NCBI RefSeq assembly: GCF_002080435.1
Contig: NZ_CP020538.1
Location: forward strand, 2,351,501-2,415,500
Origin: Sphingobium herbicidovorans
Lineage (GTDB): Bacteria > Pseudomonadota > Alphaproteobacteria > Sphingomonadales > Sphingomonadaceae
Direction of reading: 5' to 3'
DNA length: 64,000 bases
In this document: positions 57,044 through 64,000 of the stretch, one piece after another
Layout of the letters: every line of letters starts with the position of its first letter
Numbering within the stretch: the first letter of the stretch is position 1
Program-made: the position numbers and the translations under genes
Notes under the pieces: model-generated
What the model was told of the DNA's origin: nothing
Databases searched by the model: none
The model's input: the letters and a program-made list of their open reading frames with translations, nothing else

Positions 57044-59218
57044 CTAAAAGTCGATCGAAGCAGAAGCTTTGAAGGTTCGAGGCGTGCCCTGAAGCAGCTG
57101 GGTTCCGAACGAGCTGAAGGCTGAAGCCCAATAACGCTTGTTGGCGACATTATCGACGTTGAAGCGCAGCGTGAGCGGACGATTCGCCACCAGAGCGACA
57201 TAGCGCAGGCCGAGGTCGAAGCGGGTCCAATCCTCAAGCGTCAGCGTGTTGGCGCGGTTGGCGGCCTGCTCGCCGGTGTAGACCACCCGGCCCGTCACAG
57301 TCAGCTGGCGCAGGAAGGGCAGGTCCCATTCGACATTGGCATTGGCCAGAACCTCAGGCACGCCAGGAGCATCATTGCCTTCGTCCACGCCACCGGCAGT
57401 GCGGCGCAACTCGGCGTCGATCAGGGAAAGGCCGGCGATGATACGCAGACCCTCTGTGGGTTCACCATCAACGGTAAGTTCCAACCCGCGGTTACGTTGT
57501 TCGCCGAAATTGCCATATTCGGCAAAGCTCGGGTTGGAGGCATCCACCCGATAGAAGGCGCTGGGCCGATCAATCTGGAAGACAGCGATTCCGGCATTGA
57601 ACCGGCCGAAACTCAGCTTCCCGCCGACTTCATATTGAACTGATTTTGTCGGCGGGAGCACCTCGCCTGCGTTAGAGACTGGGATATCATTCCCCAGCGC
57701 GTCGGCGACTGAAGCCGAAGCGGTTGATCCGGGGGCAAGGCCTTCAATCCGGTTAGCGTAAAATGATAGCCCCTGGGCAGGCTTAACCACCATGCCAACC
57801 ACGGGGGTTACCGCGTCCTTTTGGTAGGCGTTTTGCAGCGAGCCGTCCGAGTAGGAGAAAGATTTCGTCTTGATCTGCTGAAGCCGCAAGCCGCCGGTAA
57901 TCAGCACACGATCGTCCCAAAATCCGATCGTATCGGATGCGAAGACGCTTGCCACGCGCGTGCGGCCGATGGGGAAAGGATCGTCCAGATCACCGCCGGC
58001 GAAGTTCGACGGCGGCAGCGCGACGGTCGGAGTATCATAGAGATTTGTGGGAAATGGGGTGGAGAAATCATACGCGTTGCGGTTGACCTGCCAGCTGATC
58101 TGTCCGCCAAGATTAACCTCGTGGCTGATGCCAGCGCCGACCAATTTGACGCGCAGGCCAGCCGTAGCGGACTCGTTATTATCCGTGCGCGGCACGTAGG
58201 AAGCACTGCCCGTGGAAGCCCCCGTGACCGGATCAAGCACGGTGATGCTCGACGTCACTTGATCTTCCCGTCCGTCACGTGCGCCGACACGCGCGTAGAG
58301 GAGGGCGTTTTCGGCGAGATCATATTCGATGCTGAACGCACCGAAAATGTCCCTTGTCTTGATCAGGCTCCAGGGTTGGGAATAGTTCGCGTCGGCCTCC
58401 GGCACGCGGGGGATGAACGTGTTGATCCCCACCTTCGGTCGCCAGTTCGACTGCCGCAGGCGCTGATAATTGACGTTCAACGCCATGCGTAGCGGACCGC
58501 TATCATAGTCGAGCGTGCCGCCCAGCACATAGCTGGAGTGGAACTCATCATCGATCGCTATGTCGCCGCGACGTGCCGAACCGTTGATGCGCAGTCCCCA
58601 TTCATCATTGGCGCCAAAACGACGAGCGATGTCGAAGGCGCCAGAGAAATGCGCGTCCGACGTATATCCTACCGTCGCCCGGCTGAGCATCCGCTCGGCC
58701 TTTTTCGCAACCAGGTTGACGCTGCCGCCAATCCCGGAGCCACCGGGGGCTGCGCCGTTGAGGAACGCGCTTGCGCCATTGATGACCTGCACCGAGGAAA
58801 ACAGCTCCGGCGCGACGAGCTGGCGCGGGGTAATGCCATACAGGCCCTCGAAGCCCACATCGTCAGAGGCCAGCTCGAAACCACGAATAACGAACACCTC
58901 GCCTGCTATACCAAAGCCCAAGGTTGTGCGGATCGTGGGATCATTCTCCAACACTTCGCCCAGGGAGTCGGGCTGCTGGTTCAGGATCAGTGCTTCATTG
59001 TAGGATCGCACGTTGAACGGCACGTCGGAGGCCGGCTTGTCGCCCAATATGCCGACACTGCCGCCACGCACCACTGTGGTCTGATTGAACTGCTGTGCCG
59101 TGACGATGATGCTGTCGCGTTCCTCGGTCGTTGCCTCCTGCGCCTGAGCGGGCGCTGTCGCAACGATAGCTGCCAAGGCCGATGCAGCCTGCAAGGCGGC
59201 GCGAATATTCCTGTTCAT
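57044..59218 (-). CDS. TonB-dependent siderophore receptor (FhuE/FpvA-like)
   Basis: 724 residues. A signal peptide (MNRNIRAALQAASALAAIVA, cleavage near residue 27), then the plug domain (NVRSYNEALILNQQPDSLGE, about 66-190), including SVQVINGASAFLNGAAPGGS, and a 22-strand barrel ending in phenylalanine (FKASASIDF). The plug wording matches the siderophore subfamily. It imports ferric siderophores using TonB energy. A 59-residue membrane protein and a PepSY reductase-like protein are encoded directly upstream in the same operon. Confidence 0.9.
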   Translation of the reverse strand: MNRNIRAALQAASALAAIVATAPAQAQEATTEERDSIIVTAQQFNQTTVVRGGSVGILGDKPASDVPFNVRSYNEALILNQQPDSLGEVLENDPTIRTTLGFGIAGEVFVIRGFELASDDVGFEGLYGITPRQLVAPELFSSVQVINGASAFLNGAAPGGSGIGGSVNLVAKKAERMLSRATVGYTSDAHFSGAFDIARRFGANDEWGLRINGSARRGDIAIDDEFHSSYVLGGTLDYDSGPLRMALNVNYQRLRQSNWRPKVGINTFIPRVPEADANYSQPWSLIKTRDIFGAFSIEYDLAENALLYARVGARDGREDQVTSSITVLDPVTGASTGSASYVPRTDNNESATAGLRVKLVGAGISHEVNLGGQISWQVNRNAYDFSTPFPTNLYDTPTVALPPSNFAGGDLDDPFPIGRTRVASVFASDTIGFWDDRVLITGGLRLQQIKTKSFSYSDGSLQNAYQKDAVTPVVGMVVKPAQGLSFYANRIEGLAPGSTASASVADALGNDIPVSNAGEVLPPTKSVQYEVGGKLSFGRFNAGIAVFQIDRPSAFYRVDASNPSFAEYGNFGEQRNRGLELTVDGEPTEGLRIIAGLSLIDAELRRTAGGVDEGNDAPGVPEVLANANVEWDLPFLRQLTVTGRVVYTGEQAANRANTLTLEDWTRFDLGLRYVALVANRPLTLRFNVDNVANKRYWASAFSSFGTQLLQGTPRTFKASASIDF

Positions 59219-59251
59219 CTGATATCCCCCATTTTCTGATCACATGTAAAT

Positions 59252-59431
59252 TCAGCTGCGCCGGATCTTGATCGCCCAGGCGACTGCAAACACCGGTACG
59301 GCCAGGCCGATCCAGGAAAGACCATCCCGCCAGCCGTCGCCCGTGAGTGCGCTGACCAGGCCGACAGAACTCAAGATGGCGATAGCCAAGGGCAGCGCGA
59401 ACACGCGGCGCAGAGACAGGCGGTGCTTCAT
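59252..59431 (-). CDS. 59-residue two-helix membrane protein
   Basis: MKHRLSLRRVFALPLAIAIL and then SSVGLVSALTGD form the first helix, and GLSWIGLAVPVFAVAWAIKI the second. It ends with basic residues (RRS). The start overlaps the PepSY stop (ATGA), and the stop lies 34 bp before the TonB receptor start. Small proteins of this kind sit between PepSY proteins and TonB receptors in many sphingomonads. Function is unknown. Confidence 0.75.
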   Translation of the reverse strand: MKHRLSLRRVFALPLAIAILSSVGLVSALTGDGWRDGLSWIGLAVPVFAVAWAIKIRRS

Positions 59432-60594
59432 TCGGCTGGAACCGCGAGGCCGCCGGTTTCAACTTCCCGCACATGGGCGTCGGTGGATGTCCGTCGCTTG
59501 CCCAGCCAAAGATAAATGCCGGAGCCCAGCACGATCATCGTGAAAAGCGTCAATAGCGCCCAAAGTATCTTGAGCGGCAGCCCGCCATAATCGCCGAAAT
59601 GCAGCGGCTGCGACAGCGAAAGCGCCTTATTGTACCAAGGCATGGGGCGAGAGGCGACGAACGCGCCGGTTTCGGCATCGATCAGCGCGGGCGTCAAAAG
59701 CCGCTGCGTCAGCGGCGTGTCGCCCTGGAAGAATACGGCATAATGATGCTTGGAGCTGTAGCTGCCGCCAGGAAAGGCAATGAATTGCGGATTGTTGCCT
59801 GGCAGCGCCTTGCGCGCCTCCGCCATCGCCTTGTCGATCGAGCCATAGCGCGACGGCGGCACCGCGCCTTTGCCGGCATACTCACGGGTCATTTGGGCCA
59901 GCTCAGTGCGCTGCCACAGCTGCATGATTGGCGTCGCCAGCGTATTGATCACGCCCGTCGTGCCCACCACGATGGTCCAGGCCAAGGCGGTGATGCCAAG
60001 GAGATTATGATAATCGAGCCACCTCAAACGGCGAGAGCGGGCAGTCCGCACCGTGCCGAAGGGCAGCTTTCGCATGAATGGCGCATACAGAACCACGCCG
60101 GAAATGATCGCGACCAGGAACAGCACGCCCATTGCACCCAAGAACAGCATGCCGGGCAGTCCCAAAAACATGTCCGTATGGAGCTGCAACAGGAAGTGCA
60201 TCACGCCGCTTTCATCCACATGGCCGACCTGTTTCCCGGTTGAGCGATCCCACAGCTGGATCGACATCGTGCCGGACGGCGCATCGGGGGCAGGGGCGGT
60301 CGTGACGGTCATCGACGGTTGATCATTGTCGAATGCCATGAACACAGGCACCTCGCCCGGCTTCTCTACAAGGGCCTTGGCAAGGATGGTGTCGAGCGGA
60401 AGCAGGCCCGGCGCTTCTGTCGAAGATCCCACTCCCGGCATGCCGAGCCGCGGAGCGCTTTCCGTCAGCGCGTCGATCTCATCATGGAAGATCAGCGGCA
60501 GCCCGGTGACGCACAGCATCATCAGGAACAGGGTGCAAATGAGGCTCGTCCACTTGTGGATCAGGAACCAGCTGCGGATCGAATGGCTTGTCAC
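59428..60594 (-). CDS. PepSY-associated membrane protein (iron-siderophore reductase-like)
   Basis: 388 residues with four transmembrane helices (HKWTSLICTLFLMMLCVTGL, FLGAMGVLFLVAIISGVVLY, a third near 210 and LLTLFTMIVLGSGIYLWL at the end). Conserved histidines and the FHDEIDALTES and GxxLPLDTILA-like segments match PepSY_TM proteins thought to reduce ferric siderophores in the inner membrane. It is the first gene of the iron operon, and a palindrome lies 15 bp before its start. Confidence 0.88.
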   Translation of the reverse strand: MTSHSIRSWFLIHKWTSLICTLFLMMLCVTGLPLIFHDEIDALTESAPRLGMPGVGSSTEAPGLLPLDTILAKALVEKPGEVPVFMAFDNDQPSMTVTTAPAPDAPSGTMSIQLWDRSTGKQVGHVDESGVMHFLLQLHTDMFLGLPGMLFLGAMGVLFLVAIISGVVLYAPFMRKLPFGTVRTARSRRLRWLDYHNLLGITALAWTIVVGTTGVINTLATPIMQLWQRTELAQMTREYAGKGAVPPSRYGSIDKAMAEARKALPGNNPQFIAFPGGSYSSKHHYAVFFQGDTPLTQRLLTPALIDAETGAFVASRPMPWYNKALSLSQPLHFGDYGGLPLKILWALLTLFTMIVLGSGIYLWLGKRRTSTDAHVREVETGGLAVPAE

Positions 60595-60608
60595 GATGGT
60601 TCCCGAAG

Positions 60609-60627
60609 AATGCGAACAACTCGCATT
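60609..60627. promoter_or_regulatory. Putative iron-responsive (Fur-type) operator
   Basis: Perfect inverted repeat AATGCGA-ACAAC-TCGCATT (7-bp arms, 5-bp spacer), 15 bp upstream of the iron operon start. Similar TGCGA-N5-TCGCA repeats precede TonB receptor genes in alphaproteobacteria, so a Fur-like site is likely but unproven here. Confidence 0.55.
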
Positions 60628-60776
60628 AGCCCTTAGCTCGCCTTCTTTGGTCGATCAATCATATCCATGCGCCTGTGCTACCTGGTAGCAGTTGTCCAAA
60701 CGGTGAGGTGGCGCATCGAGGTCTTTGGTTATGCGGCGGTTGCCCGCATAGAATTCCCGCGCGAGCTTAATGTGCG

Positions 60777-60845
60777 TAGATCATCCGGCGCGTCATGCCG
60801 CCATCGACAGTGATCTGCTGTCCGGATCGGGTTGCCGCCGGGAAT
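60777..60845 (-). pseudogene. C-terminal fragment of a short-chain dehydrogenase
   Basis: Minus strand reads SGQQITVDGGMTRRMIYAH and stops at 60777. The GQxITVDGGMTxxM ending is characteristic of SDR enzymes. Only about 23 codons remain, joined directly to the integrase remnant, showing a deletion fusion. Confidence 0.7.
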
Positions 60846-61090
60846 GTTCGCCTTACGCGTGTCCTGATAGGGTTCGCCGAACCGGTTGAGGAAGACGTGG
60901 CCCTGTGTCGGCTTTCCGCGCCGTTCCCAGATCGGACTTAGCATTTCGAAGACCCGCGGATGCATCGGCACCGATTTGATGACGGCGTTTTGCTGTGATT
61001 GAGCCGGATCGATCTTTCCTTCATGTCGATCCCATCGACGCCCCACTGTATCTGCAAGGCGGTCTGGATGCGCGGGCCCTGGAAAGCCAG
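60846..61090 (-). pseudogene. Tyrosine recombinase (integrase) remnant
   Basis: Two frames together give the middle of a phage-type integrase: first ALQIQWGVDGIDMKERSIRL, then after a frame change VPMHPRVFEMLSPIWERRGK and GHVFLNRFGEPYQDTRKANI. The catalytic H-x2-R...Y segment is missing. It lies beside tRNA-Val, in the position of an island integrase. Confidence 0.75.
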
Positions 61091-61411
61091 CATGGTTGAT
61101 CGCCGCCTGAAACACCGATCCGCATTCCTGAAGGAGGTGGCACATTCCGGTGCTCGCACGGCGTCGGCCGTGCCTGGCTGGGAAGGAGTGCCACCAGACC
61201 TTGAAGGGGCTTGTGCGTGTTTTGGGGGAGGGCGGGCTTTTATGGGCGCCGAAGGCATCGTTTCGTTATCGTAATATGGTTGTCATGTGCAACTGTGGAA
61301 ACGAGCCGTCCGCCGACCATCGTCGAGACGTCATATGGCTTTGTGCAAGCAGGTTCACGAGGCACGCGCGAATCGGGATTTCGCTGGTTCGCCCGGCATT
61401 TTCATGCCCAG
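61091..61411. other. Remnant DNA upstream of the integrase fragment
   Basis: About 320 bp where the start of the integrase gene would be. Apparent ORFs on the plus strand are antisense to the remnant and not credible. Nothing else is recognised. Confidence 0.4.
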
Positions 61412-61452
61412 AATTTGCCCAAACGGGGTGGAATTTGCCCAAAATTTGCCCA
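61412..61452. repeat. Three copies of AATTTGCCCA
   Basis: AATTTGCCCA at 61412-61421, 61432-61441 and 61443-61452, all in the same orientation, spaced 20 and 11 bp. They lie between the integrase remnant and the tRNA-Val att, the place where integrase arm-type sites normally sit. Confidence 0.5.
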
Positions 61453-61499
61453 GAAAAATCGTGGGCACGGCAGGGCTCGGCGCCTCCGCCAGGCAAACA

Positions 61500-61534
61500 A
61501 AAACCCCGCCAAACCGTTGATTTGACGGGGTTTT
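61500..61534 (-). terminator. Terminator downstream of tRNA-Val
   Basis: AAAACCCCG (61500-61508) pairs with CGGGGTTTT (61526-61534). On the minus strand the second arm is followed by further Ts. It lies 3 bp after the tRNA 3' end and would work in both directions. Confidence 0.7.
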
Positions 61535-61537
61535 CGA

Positions 61538-61612
61538 TGGTGGGCGTGGCAAGGATTGAACTTGCGACCCCTGCGATGTCAACACAGTGCTCTACCACTG
61601 AGCTACACGCCC
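61538..61612 (-). tRNA. tRNA-Val (GAC anticodon)
   Basis: 75 nt including an encoded CCA. The acceptor GGGCGTG pairs with CACGCCC. The anticodon stem CTGTG/CGCAG has a loop TTGACAT, giving anticodon GAC. The D and T arms pair correctly. It is the insertion target of the degraded island to its left. Confidence 0.93.
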
Positions 61613-61729
61613 ACGGGAGTTGCGCCAATAGCGGCGGTCGGGGGGTGTGCAAGCGGGAAATTCGCTTGCGCGTTCAATTCTCTGATGGGAGTGTTCCGCG
61701 CTCCGGCGGCGCGGTCAAACGTGCGATTT

Positions 61730-62107
61730 TCAGTTGAGTCCAGTCATGCTGTTGCTGCCAAAGATCCGGTCGATCTCCAGCACCAGGTCGCGCAGATGAA
61801 ATGGCTTGGACAGCACTTTGGCCTGCGGCACGGCCTTGCCGGCCTTCAATGTGACGGCGGCAAATCCGGTGATGAACATGATTCGCGTGTCCGGCGCCAC
61901 CGCCGCGGCATGCTGGGCCAGTTCGATGCCGTCCATCTCCGGCATGACGATGTCGGTCAGCAACAGGTCGAACGGTTCGCTGTCGATGTACGGCACCGCC
62001 TGCGCCCCGGTAGCCACGGCCACCACATCATAACCCGACCGCTCCAGCGCGCGGGCGAGATAGGTGCGCATGCTGTCATCATCTTCGGCCAGCAAAATTC
62101 GAACCAT
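61730..62107 (-). CDS. cpdR: CpdR-like single-domain response regulator
   Basis: 125 residues, a lone receiver domain: the acidic pair EDDDSM at about 8-13, the phosphoacceptor Asp in LLLTDIVMPEMDGIELAQHA (near 52), the Thr in FITGFAAVTLKAG and the Lys in KVLSKPFHL (about 103). In Caulobacter and relatives CpdR directs ClpXP to polar substrates in the cell cycle. The longer upstream start (62203) has no support; I use the ATG at 62107. Confidence 0.85.
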   Translation of the reverse strand: MVRILLAEDDDSMRTYLARALERSGYDVVAVATGAQAVPYIDSEPFDLLLTDIVMPEMDGIELAQHAAAVAPDTRIMFITGFAAVTLKAGKAVPQAKVLSKPFHLRDLVLEIDRIFGSNSMTGLN

Positions 62108-62255
62108 CGCTTGGGTCAGTCTCGTCTCTGGCCGTTTCCGGCGGATCTGGTGCGGCACCCCTCGCGGGTGGCGCTGCATGTCATTATATGCGACAACAAA
62201 CATAGATATCCAGCCGGGTAACCATTTTTGGCCGCGTCCTGTGGAAGGAGATATT

Positions 62256-63149
62256 TTGAGCTATTCCGCACCGCGCATTCCGGCCGAATCCACCTTGTCA
62301 CATGATCTGTACGGACCGGAACGGCCGATCGCCCCGGTCATCATTTCCGTTCCCCATGCCGGACGCGATTATGACGCGGCGCTGCTGAATGCGGCCAGGG
62401 TCGCGCCGGACGTGCTTCGGCGGCTGGAAGATCGCTGGGCGGACCTGCTGGCCCATCCGCTGATCGACCGGGGCTATCATGTTCTGGTTGCTCGCGCGCC
62501 GCGCGCCATGATCGACCTGAACCGCCACGAGCGAGAGATTGATCCAGCGATGGTTGCGGCCATGCCGCGCGACATCCCGCTACAGGGCAGTGCGAAGCTG
62601 CGCGGCGGACTGGGCCTCATTCCCCGGCGGTTGCCCGGCGCCTATGAATTGTGGCAGCGGCCGATAGGCTGGGACGAAGTGCGCCGCCGCATTGACCTCA
62701 TCCATCGCCCTTATCACGCCACGATCAGCCGGATGATGCGCGCGGCGAGGGAGGCGCATGGCCACGCCGTGCTGATCGACCTGCATTCCATGCCGCCGCT
62801 TGCGCCCCCTGCGGCGGGGCAGCCCGCCCCGGCAGTCGTGCTGGGCGACCGCTTCGGCCGCGCCGCTTCCACGCGCCTGATGACGCTGGCGGCGGATGTG
62901 CTGGCGGGTCATGGGCTGACGGTAGCGCAAAACCATCCCTATGCCGGCGACCATATGATCGAACGGCATGGGAAGCCGGCCCATGACCTTTATGCGATGC
63001 AGGTGGAAGTGGACCGCAGCCTTTATCTGGACGCGGCCCTGGACAGGCCCGGCCCCGGCCTGCCGCGGCTTCAGGCGATCATCGGGTCGTTGGTCGAAGC
63101 AATCGCCGCTGAACTGCCGCGCGCCGCTTATCCGCTCGCCGCCGAATAG
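62256..63149 (+). CDS. N-formylglutamate amidohydrolase-like protein
   Basis: 297 residues from a TTG at 62256 with GGAAGGAG five bases upstream. Family features: VIISVPHAGRDYDAALLNAA, IDLNRHEREIDPAMV (metal-binding D/N-R-H-E), then HGHAVLIDLHSMPPL and HMIERHGKPAHDLYAMQVEV. The N-formylglutamate amidohydrolase family hydrolyses N-formylglutamate or related amides. It is divergent from cpdR. Confidence 0.82.
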   Translation: MSYSAPRIPAESTLSHDLYGPERPIAPVIISVPHAGRDYDAALLNAARVAPDVLRRLEDRWADLLAHPLIDRGYHVLVARAPRAMIDLNRHEREIDPAMVAAMPRDIPLQGSAKLRGGLGLIPRRLPGAYELWQRPIGWDEVRRRIDLIHRPYHATISRMMRAAREAHGHAVLIDLHSMPPLAPPAAGQPAPAVVLGDRFGRAASTRLMTLAADVLAGHGLTVAQNHPYAGDHMIERHGKPAHDLYAMQVEVDRSLYLDAALDRPGPGLPRLQAIIGSLVEAIAAELPRAAYPLAAE

Positions 63150-63170
63150 CGGCAGGCGGGGCTTCAGCCG

Positions 63171-64000
63171 TCAGCTCGCCTGCTGGTTCGTCAGGTCGCG
63201 AGTGGGGCGCGAACCCCACAAGGCGTAGAACAGGATGTACAGTTCACACACCGCCGTCAGCAGGAAGGAATTTTGCAGGCCGTAATTATCGGCCAGCCAC
63301 CCCTGCACCACGACCAGCGATCCGCCCGCGATGGCCATGACCAGCAGGCCCGACCCTTCTTCCGTCAATGGCCCCAGCCCGCGAATGCCGAGCGCAAAGA
63401 TGGTCGGGAACATGATGGAATGAAAAAGCCCGACGAGGATTAACGACCACATCGCAATGGGGCCATCGGACAGGACCGTGACGATCATCACGATGAAGGC
63501 GCCGGTGGCGAAGGCAGCCAGCACCTTGCCGGCATCGAACCTTTGCATGATCGCGGAACCGGCGAAGCGGCCGACCATCATGCCACCCCAAAGGAAGGTC
63601 AGGTAACGGCCCGCCTGCTCATGGGTAAGGTTCGCGATGTCCGGCTGGCTGACGAAATTCACGAACAGGTTGGCGACGCCGATTTCCGCCAGAACATAGA
63701 TGAAGATCGCCGGAATGCCGAAAACCAGGTTGCGATGCGCCCAAATGGAATGCTTTTTGCGATCTTCCCGCGCCATCCGTCTCGTCGCTGATCCCATGGC
63801 GGGCAGGGGGAAGCGGGCAATGATGATCGCCAGCGCCACCAGCACCAGCGCGACAATGCCATAGGGCAGGATCACCGACTGCGCGTCGGCAATCCGCTCC
63901 GCCTCGGTCAGCACGGTTCCGGCGGCGGATGTGCCGCCCTTCGACCGGCCCAGGATCAGGTATGCGCCGAACAGGGGCGCCAGCATCGTTCCGGCGGAAT
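63171..64000 (-). CDS. Sugar MFS transporter (FucP-like), C-terminal part
   Basis: The gene continues past the right edge; 276 codons are visible. About seven transmembrane helices are present, with MLAPLFGAYLILGRS near the left limit of the visible part and NLVFGIPAIFIYVLAEIGVA and GLLVMAIAGGSLVVVQGWLA in the body. The family resembles fucose/glucose-galactose permeases (FucP). The N-terminus lies outside the window. Confidence 0.85.
   Translation of the reverse strand, partial: SAGTMLAPLFGAYLILGRSKGGTSAAGTVLTEAERIADAQSVILPYGIVALVLVALAIIIARFPLPAMGSATRRMAREDRKKHSIWAHRNLVFGIPAIFIYVLAEIGVANLFVNFVSQPDIANLTHEQAGRYLTFLWGGMMVGRFAGSAIMQRFDAGKVLAAFATGAFIVMIVTVLSDGPIAMWSLILVGLFHSIMFPTIFALGIRGLGPLTEEGSGLLVMAIAGGSLVVVQGWLADNYGLQNSFLLTAVCELYILFYALWGSRPTRDLTNQQAS

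Larger units (their letters stand above)
54903..61578. mobile_element. Degraded genomic island at tRNA-Val(GAC)
   Basis: A 40-bp imperfect copy of the tRNA-Val 3' half (54903-54942) matches 61539-61578 at 36 of 40 positions in the same orientation. Next to the intact tRNA are remnants of a tyrosine recombinase (about 60846-61090, two frames) and of an SDR enzyme. Between the repeats lie metY-like, a TonB receptor with PepSY partner, and a RelE/ParE toxin fragment. This fits an old integrative element that has lost its integrase. The four mismatches in the far att copy show the insertion is not recent. Confidence 0.6.

Noticed and set aside
61266..61652. ORFs over tRNA-Val
   Set aside because: They read the tRNA gene and its terminator; peptides of this kind are common artefacts of tRNA regions.
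1..64000. CRISPR array or complete insertion sequence
   Set aside because: No run of regularly spaced identical repeats and no complete transposase or IS-end inverted repeats were seen.

Overview
High GC content, strong alphaproteobacterial codon bias, a CpdR-type response regulator, alphaproteobacterial GTTC-N7-GTTC LexA boxes and sphingomonad-style TonB-receptor/PepSY gene pairs point to a Sphingomonadaceae chromosome (Sphingobium or a close relative). Taxonomy is inferred from the sequence alone.

Layout. (1) 1-4399, minus strand: end of a surface-polysaccharide locus with a KpsE/KpsM/KpsT-type ABC exporter, UDP-galactopyranose mutase and a partial GlfT2-like galactofuranosyltransferase. 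This suggests export of a galactofuranose-containing glycan. (2) 4876-44241: a 39.3-kb siphovirus-type prophage inserted in the 3' end of a tRNA-Gly(TCC) gene and bounded by a 20-bp perfect direct repeat. (3) 44296-45221: decayed DNA with a TonB-receptor fragment. (4) 45222-54547: a cell-envelope glycan cluster of polyprenyl-phosphate glycosyltransferases, large membrane proteins, two methyltransferases and a UPF0104/MprF-like membrane protein. (5) 54903-61578: a degraded island ending at tRNA-Val(GAC). It has an imperfect 40-bp copy of the tRNA 3' half at its far end and integrase and SDR remnants beside the tRNA, and it carries metY-like, TonB siderophore receptor and PepSY genes. (6) 61730-64000: cpdR, an N-formylglutamate amidohydrolase-like gene and a partial sugar MFS transporter.

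Prophage logic. A cI-like XRE/S24 repressor (39137-39742) sits between two operator clusters built from a 17-bp palindrome TTAGCYA-N3-TRGCTAA. Leftward from cro runs the early operon: small regulators, a ParB-like protein, a phage DNA sliding clamp, a methyltransferase and a primase-helicase. It is followed by the late operon: terminase, portal, ClpP-type protease, HK97 capsid, connectors, tail tube, tail chaperones, tape measure, tail tip, S74 fibre, endolysin, Rz/Rz1 and a Dam methylase. Rightward runs a chain of tightly overlapping small unknown genes ending in a large serine recombinase. Two GTTC-N7-GTTC SOS boxes flank phage genes.

Most notable: the recombinase gene reads straight through attR, so integration swaps its C-terminal tail. 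A plus-strand gene inside the minus-strand early operon encodes a protein with a HEPN-like R-X4-H motif, a candidate defence or toxin moron. The late operon contains eight hairpins at gene junctions, several of them textbook intrinsic terminators. The large terminase and one early regulator carry apparent single-base frameshifts, both in G5 tracts, so the phage may be defective or the assembly may have homopolymer errors.
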